From Afifella pfennigii DSM 17143 (GTDB taxonomy: Bacteria > Pseudomonadota > Alphaproteobacteria > Rhizobiales > Afifellaceae): a stretch of DNA of 64,000 nucleotides. Below the pieces are notes generated by a model, which saw only the letters and a list, made by a program, of their open reading frames with translations, did no database searches and was not told the DNA's origin. Location: positions 96,791-160,790 of the forward strand of contig NZ_JHZK01000007.1 of assembly GCF_000688515.1 (NCBI RefSeq), read 5' to 3'. Both the position numbers and the translations under genes were made by a program. This document shows, piece after piece, positions 36,951 through 46,320 of the stretch (position 1 is the first letter of the stretch; every line of letters begins with the position of its first letter).

Positions 36951-37928
36951 TTGGTTACTCTCATCGATACGTTTGAGGCGTCCGGCACCGCGCCGGACGC
37001 AGCCGCCCGGCCGCGGCATCCCGAAAAGGCGAAGCGGCCCGACCAGCCCATCCAGCGCAAGCCCGCCTGGATCCGGGTCAAGGCCCCGGTCTCGCGCGGC
37101 TACCGCGAGACCGCCGACATCGTGCGCGCCGGCAAGCTCGTCACCGTCTGCGAGGAGGCGGGCTGTCCCAATATCGGCGAATGCTGGGAGAAAAAGCACG
37201 CCTCCTTCATGATCCTCGGCGACACCTGCACGCGGGCCTGCGCCTTCTGCAACGTCAGGACGGGGATGCCGGGGCCGGTGGATGCGCACGAGCCGGAGAA
37301 CCTGGCGAGCGCCGTCGCCCAGATGGGGCTCACCCATGTCGTCGTCACCTCCGTCGACCGCGACGATTTGGAAGATGGCGGCGCGGCCCATTTCGCCGCT
37401 GTGATAAGGGCTCTTCGCCGCACGACGCCGGAAACGACGGTGGAAGTGCTGACGCCCGATTTTCTGCGCAAGAAGGGAGCGCTGGAGACGGTGGTGGAGG
37501 CCGAGCCCGACGTTTTCAACCACAATCTGGAGACGGTGCCCTCGCTCTATCGCACCGTTCGGCCAGGCGCGCGCTACTTCCACTCCATCCGGCTGTTGCA
37601 GCGCGTCAAGGAGCTGAATCCGCAGATGTTCACCAAGTCCGGCATCATGGTCGGGCTTGGCGAGGAACGGAACGAGGTCTTGCAGCTGATGGACGATCTG
37701 AGGACCGCCGAGGTCGATTTTCTCACCATCGGGCAGTATCTGCAGCCCTCGCGCAAGCACCATCCGGTGAAGGATTTCGTGACGCCGCAAGCCTTCAAAA
37801 ACTACGAGGCGATCGCCTACGCCAAGGGTTTCCTGCTCGTCTCGGCAAGCCCGTTGACGCGCTCCTCGCATCACGCCGGCGAGGATTTCGCGCGGCTGCG
37901 CGAGGCACGGGCTGCCCGATCAACGTAA
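36951..37928 (+). CDS. lipA: Lipoyl synthase (TTG start)
   Basis: A 325-residue radical SAM enzyme that inserts sulfur into octanoyl groups on lipoyl domains. Both Fe-S clusters are evident: the auxiliary site [16 protein letters not shown] and the radical SAM site [10 protein letters not shown], plus the C-terminal RSSHHAGED. The start is a TTG at 36951, giving MVTLIDTFE, which matches the usual N-terminus of alphaproteobacterial LipA; no ATG or GTG occurs before the conserved region. Nearness to lpdA fits its role in supplying lipoate to E2 subunits. Confidence 0.95.
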   Translation: MVTLIDTFEASGTAPDAAARPRHPEKAKRPDQPIQRKPAWIRVKAPVSRGYRETADIVRAGKLVTVCEEAGCPNIGECWEKKHASFMILGDTCTRACAFCNVRTGMPGPVDAHEPENLASAVAQMGLTHVVVTSVDRDDLEDGGAAHFAAVIRALRRTTPETTVEVLTPDFLRKKGALETVVEAEPDVFNHNLETVPSLYRTVRPGARYFHSIRLLQRVKELNPQMFTKSGIMVGLGEERNEVLQLMDDLRTAEVDFLTIGQYLQPSRKHHPVKDFVTPQAFKNYEAIAYAKGFLLVSASPLTRSSHHAGEDFARLREARAARST

Positions 37929-37940
37929 GCCCGATCCACC

Positions 37941-38456
37941 ATGCATCGCCACGACACGTCCCGCATCGTTGAGCATTCGGCGCACGAGATGTTCGATCTC
38001 GTCGCCGACGTGGAGAAGTACCCCGAATTCGTGCCCTTCTGCGAGCGGCTGGTGGTACGCGGGCGCAAGCATCTGGAAGGGCACACCATCATGGTCGCGG
38101 ATATGACGGTGGGCTACAAGATGCTGCGCGAGACCTTCACCTCCAAGGTGACGCTCGACCGGCAGGCTCTGACCATCCGCGCCGACTATCTCGACGGTCC
38201 GTTTCGCACCATGGAGAATGTGTGGCGCTTTGAGCCGCTCGGCGAGCACCGGTCGAAGATCCATTTCTGCATCGAGTACGAGTTTAAGAGCCGCACCCTT
38301 GCAGCGCTTATGGGCGCCATGTTCGACCGGGTGTTCCGCACCTTCGCGCATTCCTTCGAGAAGCGGGCGGACACGCTCTATGGCACCGGGGAGGCGGCCC
38401 CTTCGCAGGCCACAAAGGCCTACCAGCCCGCGGAGGCGGGGGACAAAGCGGGCTGA
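37941..38456 (+). CDS. SRPBCC (START-like) protein, Coq10/RatA family
   Basis: A 171-residue START-fold protein of the group annotated as Coq10, a ubiquinone-binding protein, or RatA. Visible are SRIVEHSAHEMFDLVADVEKYPEFVPFC, MTVGYKMLRETFTSKVTL, ENVWRFEPL and FCIEYEFKSRTLAALMG. In alphaproteobacteria and mitochondria the family is thought to support coenzyme Q function in respiration; a ribosome-binding toxin role was proposed for E. coli RatA. Linkage to lipA and lpdA, all respiratory genes, favours the Coq10 reading. About 25 residues at the C-terminus are variable. Confidence 0.87.
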   Translation: MHRHDTSRIVEHSAHEMFDLVADVEKYPEFVPFCERLVVRGRKHLEGHTIMVADMTVGYKMLRETFTSKVTLDRQALTIRADYLDGPFRTMENVWRFEPLGEHRSKIHFCIEYEFKSRTLAALMGAMFDRVFRTFAHSFEKRADTLYGTGEAAPSQATKAYQPAEAGDKAG

Positions 38457-38489
38457 GGCGATTGTTGCGCCTTGCCGCAGGCGCGGGCC

Positions 38490-39020
38490 TTATCCCGTCC
38501 TTGCCAGTTCCATCAAGAGCTTCAATGCCTCCGCCACGCTGGCGGTGCGAATGCCAGACCGGCCGAGCTCGGGGTTGAAGCGACGCTCGGTGCTTATCGG
38601 CTCGGCGCCGCGACGCGCTGCCGCGAACCAAACGAGGCCGACCGGCTTTTGCGCCGTGCCGCCGCCCGGCCCGGCAACGCCGGTGACGGCGACGGCAAGC
38701 TCGGCCGGCGCACGGGCGAGCGTGCCCGCCACCATGGCCCGCGCCACTTCCTCGCTGACGGCGCCGTGGCGGGCGAGGACATCCTGCGGCACGCTAAGAA
38801 GCTCGGCCTTGGCCTCGTTGGAATAGGTGACGAAGCCGCGCTCGAAGACGGCCGAGGAACCGGCGATATCGGTCAGCGCGGCGGCGACCCCGCCGCCGGT
38901 GCAGGATTCGGCCGTGGCGATGCGCAAACCCTTTGCCTGGCACAGGTCGAGAAGGGCGGCGGATAGAGCTGCAATGTCGCCATCGAGACTGTCATCGAGG
39001 CTGCCACCTGCGGCGCTCAT
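38490..39020 (-). CDS. pncC: Nicotinamide-nucleotide amidohydrolase (CinA C-terminal domain type)
   Basis: A 176-residue protein matching the C-terminal domain of CinA, which deamidates NMN in pyridine nucleotide salvage. The active segment IATAESCTGGGVAAALTDIAGSS is followed by FVTYSNEAKAELL, GAVSEEVARAMVAG and AVTGVAGPGGGTAQKPVGLVW, all family hallmarks. The N-terminal MocF-like domain of full CinA is absent, as usual for this alphaproteobacterial form. The start overlaps the ispDF stop by 4 bp, so the two are coupled. It converges with the coq10-type gene. Confidence 0.93.
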   Translation of the reverse strand: MSAAGGSLDDSLDGDIAALSAALLDLCQAKGLRIATAESCTGGGVAAALTDIAGSSAVFERGFVTYSNEAKAELLSVPQDVLARHGAVSEEVARAMVAGTLARAPAELAVAVTGVAGPGGGTAQKPVGLVWFAAARRGAEPISTERRFNPELGRSGIRTASVAEALKLLMELARTG

Positions 39021-40192
39021 GCGTCGCCCGCTGGCAGGGAGACGCTGGCGCTTGCCAGGCTGGCAATGCCTTCGCCGCGTCCGGTGAAGCCGAGTTTCTC
39101 ACTGGTCGTCGCCTTGACGTTCACCCGCTGCGGCGAAATGCCGAGAATCTCCGCAAGGCGCTCGGCCATGGCCTTGCGATGCGGGCCGATCTTCGGCGCC
39201 TCGCAGATGAGGGTGACGTCGGCATTGACGATGTGTCCGCCCCGCGCGGCGATGCGCTCGGCGGCACCGCGCAGAAATATCTCCGAGGCGGCTCCCTTCC
39301 ATTGCGGATCGCTCGGCGGGAAGTGCTGGCCGATATCGCCTTCGCCGATGGCGCCATAGAGAGCGTCGGTCAGCGCATGCATGCCGACATCGGCATCCGA
39401 ATGGCCAAGAAGGGCGCGCTCGTAAGGGATGCGCAACCCGCACAAGATGACATGGTCGCCCGGGCAGAAGGCATGCACGTCGTAGCCCTGGCCGGTGCGG
39501 GTCTCGCGCGCCCCTTCCAAAAGGCGGGCGGCGCGGTCGAAATCGGCGGAGGTGGTCAGCTTGATGTTCCTTTCATCGCCTTCAACGGCGCGCACGGCAA
39601 GGCCGGCCGCCTCGGCGACCGCGGCATCGTCGGTCAAGTCGCCGCGGCTGGCGAGGCTGCGATGAGCGGCCAGGATGGGGGCGAGAGGGAAAGCCTGCGG
39701 CGTCTGCACCGCGCGGCAGCGCGCCCTGTCGACGGTGGCGACGACGCGCTCGCCCGCCACCTCTTTCAGCGTGTCGGAGACGGCGATCGTCGGCACGGCG
39801 CCCGTCTCCCCATCGAGCGCGGCGATAATCCGGGCGATCAGTTCGGGCGTGACGAAACAGCGCGCCGCGTCGTGGATGAGAACGAAATCCGGTGCCTCGC
39901 CCTCTAAGGCCTCCAGGCCGAGGCGGACGGAGGCCTGGCGGCTGTCGCCGCCGGCAATCGGCGCGCCGAGGCCCGACAAGCCTGCGGAGGCCGCCTCGTA
40001 GAGATCGCGGAAAGCGGGCTGAATGACGCAGCGGATGGAAGAGATCTGAGGGGCGGCGGCGAAGGCCAGCAAGGTGCGGCGCAGCACCGGCATGCCGCCG
40101 AGACATGCGTATTGCTTGGGCAGCGACAGGCCGGAGCGCTGGCCGACCCCCGCCGCCACGATCAAAGCCGCATAGCTCGCCTTCTTCGTCAT
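39017..40192 (-). CDS. ispDF: Bifunctional IspD/IspF enzyme of the MEP pathway
   Basis: A 391-residue fusion. The N-terminal cytidylyltransferase (about 1-230) has LIVAAGVGQRSGLSLPKQYA and VLIHDAARCFV; the C-terminal cyclodiphosphate synthase (about 232-391) has GQGYDVHAFCPGD (Asp/His metal ligands), LGHSDADVGMHALTDAL and VNVKATTSEKLGFTGRGEGIA. It catalyses two steps of isopentenyl diphosphate synthesis; the fusion is typical of alphaproteobacteria and some others. GGGAAG before the ATG at 40192 supports that start over one six codons upstream. It is divergent from dusB. Confidence 0.96.
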   Translation of the reverse strand: MTKKASYAALIVAAGVGQRSGLSLPKQYACLGGMPVLRRTLLAFAAAPQISSIRCVIQPAFRDLYEAASAGLSGLGAPIAGGDSRQASVRLGLEALEGEAPDFVLIHDAARCFVTPELIARIIAALDGETGAVPTIAVSDTLKEVAGERVVATVDRARCRAVQTPQAFPLAPILAAHRSLASRGDLTDDAAVAEAAGLAVRAVEGDERNIKLTTSADFDRAARLLEGARETRTGQGYDVHAFCPGDHVILCGLRIPYERALLGHSDADVGMHALTDALYGAIGEGDIGQHFPPSDPQWKGAASEIFLRGAAERIAARGGHIVNADVTLICEAPKIGPHRKAMAERLAEILGISPQRVNVKATTSEKLGFTGRGEGIASLASASVSLPAGDA

Positions 40193-40316
40193 CTTCCCAC
40201 TATCGCCCAAACCGGTACCCCGCTCGCCGATCCCGGCTTAGCCGCTTGTCGCACTTGCCGATGCCGTCAATCTGACTAGATAATCGGCACGCCAGTTTTT
40301 GCCGGATTTTTGATCA

Positions 40317-41348
40317 TTGAACGATCCTGAACCAGCCATCGATAGCTTGAAGGTCGCCGGGCTGTCGATTCCAAATCGTGCCGTTCTGGCACCCATGTCG
40401 GGCGTCTCCGATCTGCCCTTCCGGCGCCTGGCGGCGCGCTTCGGCGCCGGGCTGGTGGTGTCGGAGATGGTGGCCTGCGACGCTGTGCAGCGGCGTTCCG
40501 AAGAGGCGCGGCTCAGGGCGGAAGGCGAGGGGCTGCCGCTCCATGTCGTGCAGCTCGCCGCCCGCGACGAGGAGGCGATGGCCGAGGGCGTGCGCGTCGC
40601 CGAGGCGGCCGGCGCCGATATCGTCGACATCAATATGGGCTGCCCCGCCAAGCGGGTGACGGGCGGCTATGCCGGCTCGCATCTGATGCGCGACCTCGAT
40701 TTGGCCGAACGGCTGATCGATGCCGCCCTCGCCAGCGCCAGCGTGCCGGTGACGCTGAAGATGCGGCTCGGCTGGGACGAGCGCTCGCGCAACGCTGCCG
40801 AGCTGGCGCGCCGCGCCGAGGCCGCCGGCATCGCCATGGTCAGCGTGCACGGGCGCACGCGCTGCCAGTTCTACAAGGGCAGGGCGGATTGGCGCGCCAT
40901 CCGCGAGGTGGCGGAGGCGGTTCGCATCCCGGTCATCGCCAACGGCGATCTTGCGCATGCGGAGGACGCGCCGGCGATGCGCGCGGCGGCCGGCGCGGCG
41001 GGGGTGATGATCGGGCGCGGCGCCTATGGAAGGCCGTGGCTGGTGGGGCAGGCGGGGGCGGTGCTTGCCGGCCGGACGCCTCAACAAGCGCCCACCGGCG
41101 CGGCGCTCGCCGATCTCGTTGTGGAGCATTACGAGGCGATGCTCGCCCATTACGGCGAGGTGCCGGGCTTGCGCATCGCGCGCAAGCATCTTGGCTGGTA
41201 TCTCGACACGCTTGCGCAAAGCCCCGGCCTTGCGGCGGCGCGCCAGCGTATCCTGCGCGAGGCGGCGCCGCGCCGGGTCATGGCGGAGGTGGCTGCCGCT
41301 TTTGCAGGCAGCGAGCCCGCTCTTCTGCCACCCAGAAAGGCTGCCTGA
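40317..41348 (+). CDS. dusB: tRNA-dihydrouridine synthase B (probable TTG start)
   Basis: A 343-residue FMN enzyme that reduces uridines in tRNA. Signatures are [41 protein letters not shown] (catalytic Cys), [22 protein letters not shown] and [14 protein letters not shown]. No ATG or GTG occurs before the conserved region, so TTG at 40317 is the likely start, though no good ribosome site precedes it. It is the first gene of dusB-ntrBC, the standard alphaproteobacterial operon, and it overlaps ntrB by three bases (ATGATG context at 41346-41350). Confidence 0.93.
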   Translation: MNDPEPAIDSLKVAGLSIPNRAVLAPMSGVSDLPFRRLAARFGAGLVVSEMVACDAVQRRSEEARLRAEGEGLPLHVVQLAARDEEAMAEGVRVAEAAGADIVDINMGCPAKRVTGGYAGSHLMRDLDLAERLIDAALASASVPVTLKMRLGWDERSRNAAELARRAEAAGIAMVSVHGRTRCQFYKGRADWRAIREVAEAVRIPVIANGDLAHAEDAPAMRAAAGAAGVMIGRGAYGRPWLVGQAGAVLAGRTPQQAPTGAALADLVVEHYEAMLAHYGEVPGLRIARKHLGWYLDTLAQSPGLAAARQRILREAAPRRVMAEVAAAFAGSEPALLPPRKAA

Positions 41349-42493
41349 TGGCTTTGGCACTTGCCGGCAAGAACGGCCGCGAAGAAGGCGTGCCGGCGCT
41401 TGCCGTCCTCAACGCTTTGCCGCATCCCATCCTCGTCGTGGGCGGCGGCAACGCCATCCTGTCCGCCAACCAGGCGGCGGAAATCTTCTTCGGGGCGAGC
41501 GCGGCGGTGATGCAGCGCGACGGGCTTGAACGGCTGGTGCCCTTCGGCAGCCCGCTCTTTCCGCTCCTGGAGCAGGTGCGCGAACGCGGCGCCGCCATCA
41601 CCGAATACCGCGTCGACATGAGCTCGCCGCGTATCGGCTCCGACAAGCTCGTCGATATCTACGCCTCGCCCGTCACTGTCAGCGACGGCTATGTCTCGGT
41701 GATGCTGCTGCCGCGCTCCGTCACGGAGAAGATCGACCGGCAGCTCACCCATCGCGGCGCTGCGCGCACGGTGATGGGGCTCGCCGCCATGCTGGCGCAC
41801 GAGATCAAGAACCCGTTATCGGGCATTCGCGGGGCCGCGCAGCTCCTGGAGAGCACCGCGGCGGAGGAGGATAGGGGCCTGACCCGCCTCATCTGCGAGG
41901 AGACCGACCGGATCGCCAGCCTCGTCGATCGCATGGAGACTTTTGGCGATGCCCGCCCGGTGGAGCGCCATCCGGTGAACATCCATCAGGTGCTGGAGCG
42001 GGTGAAGACGCTCGCAAGCTCCGGCTTCGCCCGCAAGAGCCGCATCCACGAGGAGTACGATCCCTCGCTACCGCCGGTGTTGGCAAACCGCGACCAGCTT
42101 TTGCAGGTCTTCATCAATCTTGTGAAGAACGCGGCGGAAGCTCTTGAAGGGCAATCCGATGGCGAAATCATCTTTCGCACGGCCTACCGCCCCGGCATTC
42201 GCCTTTCGGTGCCCGGCACGCGCTCGCGGGTGAGCCTGCCGCTGGAATTCACCGTCATCGACAACGGTCCCGGCGTGCCGGACGATCTGTTGCCGCATCT
42301 CTTCGACCCCTTCGTCACCTCCAAGGCAAATGGCACGGGACTTGGATTGGCTCTGGTAGCGAAGATCATCGGCGACCACGGAGGGATCATCGAGTGCGAA
42401 TCACAGCCACGCCGCACCATGTTCCGCATTCTCATGCCGACCCTGGAACAGGCGTCGGACGAGCTGGACCCGAAGGAGGCTGGAAGCTCGTGA
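41348..42493 (+). CDS. ntrB: Nitrogen regulation sensor histidine kinase NtrB
   Basis: A 381-residue cytoplasmic kinase controlling NtrC in response to nitrogen through PII proteins. A PAS domain (about 20-110) is followed by the H box [20 protein letters not shown] (His near 145), N box LVKNAAEAL, and G boxes [12 protein letters not shown] and [16 protein letters not shown]. No membrane segment is present, as expected. The start overlaps the dusB stop and its stop overlaps the GTG of ntrC, so all three are co-translated. Confidence 0.95.
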   Translation: MALALAGKNGREEGVPALAVLNALPHPILVVGGGNAILSANQAAEIFFGASAAVMQRDGLERLVPFGSPLFPLLEQVRERGAAITEYRVDMSSPRIGSDKLVDIYASPVTVSDGYVSVMLLPRSVTEKIDRQLTHRGAARTVMGLAAMLAHEIKNPLSGIRGAAQLLESTAAEEDRGLTRLICEETDRIASLVDRMETFGDARPVERHPVNIHQVLERVKTLASSGFARKSRIHEEYDPSLPPVLANRDQLLQVFINLVKNAAEALEGQSDGEIIFRTAYRPGIRLSVPGTRSRVSLPLEFTVIDNGPGVPDDLLPHLFDPFVTSKANGTGLGLALVAKIIGDHGGIIECESQPRRTMFRILMPTLEQASDELDPKEAGSS

Positions 42494-43926
42494 CACAGGG
42501 CACGATCCTCGTCGCCGACGACGACGCGGCGATCCGTACCGTCCTCAACCAGGCTCTGTCGCGCGCCGGCTATACGGTGCGCCTGACCTCCAACGCGGCG
42601 ACGCTGTGGCGCTGGGTGGCGGAAGGCGAGGGGGATCTCGTCGTCACCGATATCGTCATGCCCGACGAGAACGCCTTTGAGCTTTTGCCGCGCATCAAGC
42701 GGGTGCGGCCGGACCTGCCGGTCATCGTCATGAGCGCGCAGAACACCTTCATGACGGCGATCAAGGCCTCCGAGCGCGGCGCCTACGATTATCTGCCCAA
42801 GCCCTTCGATCTGAAGGAGTTGATCGCCACGATCGGGCGCGCGCTGTCGGAGCCGCATGGGCGCGTCTCCGCCGGCCAGGAGCAGGAGGAGGCGATCCCG
42901 CTCGTCGGCCGCTCGGCCGCCATGCAGGACATCTACCGGGTTCTCGCGCGGCTGATGCAGACCGACCTGACGGTGACCATTTTCGGCGAATCGGGCACCG
43001 GCAAGGAGCTCGTCGCCCGGGCGTTGCACGATTACGGCAAGCGCCGCAAAGGCCCGTTCGTGGCCGTGAACATGGCCGCCATTCCGCGCGAACTCATCGA
43101 ATCGGAGCTTTTCGGCCATGAGCGCGGCGCCTTCACCGGCGCCCAGCACCGCTCCGCCGGCCGCTTCGAGCAGGCCGACGGCGGCACGCTCTTCCTGGAC
43201 GAGATCGGCGACATGCCGATGGACGCGCAGACGCGGCTCCTGCGCGTGTTGCAGCAGGGCGAATACACGACGGTCGGCGGGCGCACGCCGATCCGTACCG
43301 ATGTGCGCATCGTCGCGGCGACCAACAAGGATCTGAAAAACCTCATTCGCCAGGGGCTTTTCCGCGAGGATCTGTTCTTCCGCCTCAACGTCGTGCCGAT
43401 CCGCCTGCCGCCGCTGCGCGAGCGCACGGACGATATTCCCGACCTCGTTCGGCATTTCCTGGCGGAGGCGGAACGCGAGGGCCTGCCGGCCAAGACCATC
43501 GAGAACGAGGCGCTTGAAGCGCTGAAGCGGCATCGCTGGCCCGGCAATGTGCGCGAATTGGAAAACCTCGTCCGGCGTCTGACGGCGCTCTATCCGCAAG
43601 AGACGATCGCCGCCGACCTGGTGCGCCAGGAGCTGGAGCCGACCGGCGAGATGGAGGAGACGACGCGCATCCCGGAAGAGGAGGGCCTTGCCGATTGCGT
43701 CGCCCGGCACATGGCCAACCTCTTCAACGAGTTCGGCGACGCCCTGCCGCCGCCCGGGCTTTATCACCGGGTTTTGCGAGAGATCGAGGTGCCCTTGATC
43801 GGCGCGGCGCTGGGCGCTACCAACGGCAATCAGATACGCGCGGCCGAGCTTCTTGGCGTCAACCGCAACACGTTGCGCAAGAAAATCCGCGATCTGCAAA
43901 TTCTCGTCGTGCGGGGGCCACGATGA
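42490..43926 (+). CDS. ntrC: Nitrogen regulator NtrC, sigma-54 activator (GTG start)
   Basis: A 478-residue response regulator: receiver domain ([15 protein letters not shown]; phospho-Asp in [11 protein letters not shown]), AAA+ domain with Walker [10 protein letters not shown], the sigma-54 contact loop GAFTGAQ, Walker [11 protein letters not shown], and a C-terminal Fis-type helix-turn-helix ([17 protein letters not shown]). It activates nitrogen-assimilation promoters. The GTG at 42490 overlaps the ntrB stop, with AAGGAGGCTGG upstream. The contrast with NtrX below, which lacks the GAFTGA loop, is direct. Confidence 0.96.
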   Translation: MTQGTILVADDDAAIRTVLNQALSRAGYTVRLTSNAATLWRWVAEGEGDLVVTDIVMPDENAFELLPRIKRVRPDLPVIVMSAQNTFMTAIKASERGAYDYLPKPFDLKELIATIGRALSEPHGRVSAGQEQEEAIPLVGRSAAMQDIYRVLARLMQTDLTVTIFGESGTGKELVARALHDYGKRRKGPFVAVNMAAIPRELIESELFGHERGAFTGAQHRSAGRFEQADGGTLFLDEIGDMPMDAQTRLLRVLQQGEYTTVGGRTPIRTDVRIVAATNKDLKNLIRQGLFREDLFFRLNVVPIRLPPLRERTDDIPDLVRHFLAEAEREGLPAKTIENEALEALKRHRWPGNVRELENLVRRLTALYPQETIAADLVRQELEPTGEMEETTRIPEEEGLADCVARHMANLFNEFGDALPPPGLYHRVLREIEVPLIGAALGATNGNQIRAAELLGVNRNTLRKKIRDLQILVVRGPR

Positions 43927-43960
43927 ACACTTGTCGATTGACTGGTCGAACGCCGTTTTT

Positions 43961-43976
43961 GTGACATATTAGTCAC
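43961..43976. promoter_or_regulatory. Inverted repeat upstream of ntrYX
   Basis: GTGAC (43961-43965) and GTCAC (43972-43976) are perfect inverted arms around ATATTA, in an AT-rich spot 54 bp before the ntrY ATG. A TTGACT lies at 43938-43943. It looks like an operator overlapping a promoter; the cognate protein is unknown. Confidence 0.5.
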
Positions 43977-44029
43977 GTCCACTCTGTTTAGCTCAGAGAA
44001 AGGCGATCTGACGATCGGCCCCAACACTT

Positions 44030-46318
44030 ATGTCAGTCGCGACCTCATCCGACGTGCCGCCCGGGCGCATCCGTCCGGGCTTTAGTGAGCGCAACCGTGT
44101 TGCGCGCATGGTGGGCTTGCTCGCCGTGCTCTTGGCGCTGACCAGCGCCGTCGGATCTTTCCTTGTCCTGACCGGTCAGACCTCCATCGAGCCGACACCG
44201 GCGGTGGTGCGGGCGGCCGGTCTTCTCAACGGCGTCGTCGTCCTGTTTCTCCTGGCGACCGTCGTCTACGAGGCGGCCGGACTTTGGATCGCCCGCCAGC
44301 GCGGGCGCGCCGCCGCGCGCCTGCATGTGCGCATCGTGGCGCTTTTCTCCATCATCGCCGCCCTGCCGGCGATCCTGACGGCGGGCATCGCCTCCATCAC
44401 GCTCAACAAGGGTCTCGACCGCTGGTTCGCCGAGCGCACCACCGCCATCATCGAGAATTCGCGCGAGGTGGCGGAGGCCTATGTGCAGGAGCACAGCCGC
44501 ATCCTCGCCATCGACCTTCTGGCGATCGCCAGCGAGTTCAACCGCGTCAGCCCCGATCTTGAGCTGAACCGGCAGGCGATCGCCGCCTATCTCTCCAATC
44601 AGGCGCAGCTGCGCGGCCTATCGGCGATCTCGCTCATCCGACGCGACCGCACGCCCATCGTGGAAGGCACCACGGCCACCAATCTGAAGGTGCCGCCGCC
44701 GCCGGCCCAGGTCTTCGAGGATGCCGACAAGGGCCGACCGGCGCTGATCGCGCCTGGCACAACCAACCTTGTCGGCGGTGTGTTGAAACTCACAAGCCTC
44801 GACGACGTTTACCTCTACCTTGCGCGGCCACTCGACCCCAAGGTCACTCGTCAGGTTCGCCTGACCGCGGAGAGCGCCGCCGAATATGGGCAATTGCAGG
44901 AAAACCGCTTCGGCGTGCAGATCGCCTTCGCCATCCTGTTCGTGGGCATGGCGCTGGTGGTGCTGTTATCGGCCATCTGGATCGGCCTTGGTTTTGCCAA
45001 CCGTCTCGTGCAGCCGATCCGGCAATTGATCGGCGCGGCCAGTGACGTTTCGGCGGGAAATCTCGATGTCAGCGTGCCAGTGGAGCAGGAGGCCGGCGAT
45101 CTCGGCCTGCTCTCGGCCACCTTCAACCGCATGACCGGCCAGCTTCGCTCGCAGCGCAATGCCCTCCTTTCCGCCAACAGCCAGCTCGACGAACGCCGCC
45201 GCTTCACCGAGGCGGTGCTCTCCGGCGTCTCGGCGGGCGTCATCGGCCTCGATCCGGAGGGCGTGGTGACGCTGGCCAACCATCCCGCCATCGAATCGCT
45301 CGGGGAGGGCGATAGCGGCCTCGTCGGCCGCAAGATCACGGATGTCGTGCCCGATTTGTCGCGTGTCCTGGAGGAGGTGTCGAGCCGCGGCCGGGGCACG
45401 GCGCGCGACCAGATCACCGTCAGCCGCAATGGCGAGAAACGCACGCTCAACGTGCAGGCGACGATCGAGCAGTCGAGCGATTCAGAGAGCGACGGCTTCG
45501 TGCTGACGCTCGACGACATCACCGACCTGGTGGCCGCGCAGCGCCGTTCGGCCTGGGCGGACGTCGCCAGGCGCATCGCCCACGAGATCAAGAACCCGCT
45601 CACCCCGATCCAGCTCTCGGCCGAGCGCATCCGCCGCCGCTTCGGCCCGCAGGTGGAGGAGGAGAAGGACCGTCAGGTCTTCGACCAGTGCACCGAGACG
45701 ATCATCCGCCAGGTCGGCGACATCCGCCGCATGGTGGACGAATTCTCCGCCTTCGCGCGCATGCCCAAGCCGGTGATGGAAAAGCGCGACCTGCGCGAGC
45801 TCATCCGCGAGGCGGTGTTCCTGCAGGAGGTCGGCAACCCCAATATCGGCTTCGCCCTCGACATGCCGGAGGAGCCGGTGGAGGCGCCGGTGGACCATCG
45901 GCTGGTCACCCAGGCGCTGACCAACATCGTCAAGAACGCCACGGAGGCCATCGAAAGCGCCATCGAGGCCGAAGGCGGGGCGCGCAAGGGCGGAGAGATT
46001 CGCGTGCGGGTGAAGGATGGCGGCGATTTCGCCGTCGTCGACGTCATCGACAACGGCAAGGGTTTGCCGCAGGAGGGCCGAGAGAAGCTGCTTGAGCCCT
46101 ATATCACCACGCGCCAGAAGGGGACGGGCCTCGGGCTTGCCATTGTCCGCAAGGTGATGGAGGAGCATGGCGGCTCCATCGAACTTTACGACGCCAGCGC
46201 CGTTGGCGTCGACGAGCCGGGCGCCTGTGTCCGGCTGAACTTTCCCTACAGCAACCAAGCGGCTGCCGCGCCGGCTCAGGAAACGCCGGACGAGCGCGCC
46301 GTACAGGAGGCGAAGTGA
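44030..46318 (+). CDS. ntrY: Membrane sensor histidine kinase NtrY
   Basis: A 762-residue kinase. Four N-terminal helices (about 20-135, then a long extracytoplasmic loop and another near 300) lead into a HAMP domain (NRLVQPIRQLIGAASDVSAGN), a PAS domain (FTEAVLSGVSAGVIGLDPEG), then the H box [22 protein letters not shown] box NIVKNATEAIESA and G boxes DVIDNGKGLP and GTGLGLAIVRK. NtrYX in alphaproteobacteria has been linked to nitrate use, envelope and redox control. An operator-like inverted repeat lies upstream, so ntrYX probably has its own promoter separate from ntrBC. Confidence 0.95.
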   Translation: MSVATSSDVPPGRIRPGFSERNRVARMVGLLAVLLALTSAVGSFLVLTGQTSIEPTPAVVRAAGLLNGVVVLFLLATVVYEAAGLWIARQRGRAAARLHVRIVALFSIIAALPAILTAGIASITLNKGLDRWFAERTTAIIENSREVAEAYVQEHSRILAIDLLAIASEFNRVSPDLELNRQAIAAYLSNQAQLRGLSAISLIRRDRTPIVEGTTATNLKVPPPPAQVFEDADKGRPALIAPGTTNLVGGVLKLTSLDDVYLYLARPLDPKVTRQVRLTAESAAEYGQLQENRFGVQIAFAILFVGMALVVLLSAIWIGLGFANRLVQPIRQLIGAASDVSAGNLDVSVPVEQEAGDLGLLSATFNRMTGQLRSQRNALLSANSQLDERRRFTEAVLSGVSAGVIGLDPEGVVTLANHPAIESLGEGDSGLVGRKITDVVPDLSRVLEEVSSRGRGTARDQITVSRNGEKRTLNVQATIEQSSDSESDGFVLTLDDITDLVAAQRRSAWADVARRIAHEIKNPLTPIQLSAERIRRRFGPQVEEEKDRQVFDQCTETIIRQVGDIRRMVDEFSAFARMPKPVMEKRDLRELIREAVFLQEVGNPNIGFALDMPEEPVEAPVDHRLVTQALTNIVKNATEAIESAIEAEGGARKGGEIRVRVKDGGDFAVVDVIDNGKGLPQEGREKLLEPYITTRQKGTGLGLAIVRKVMEEHGGSIELYDASAVGVDEPGACVRLNFPYSNQAAAAPAQETPDERAVQEAK

Positions 46319-46320
46319 AG

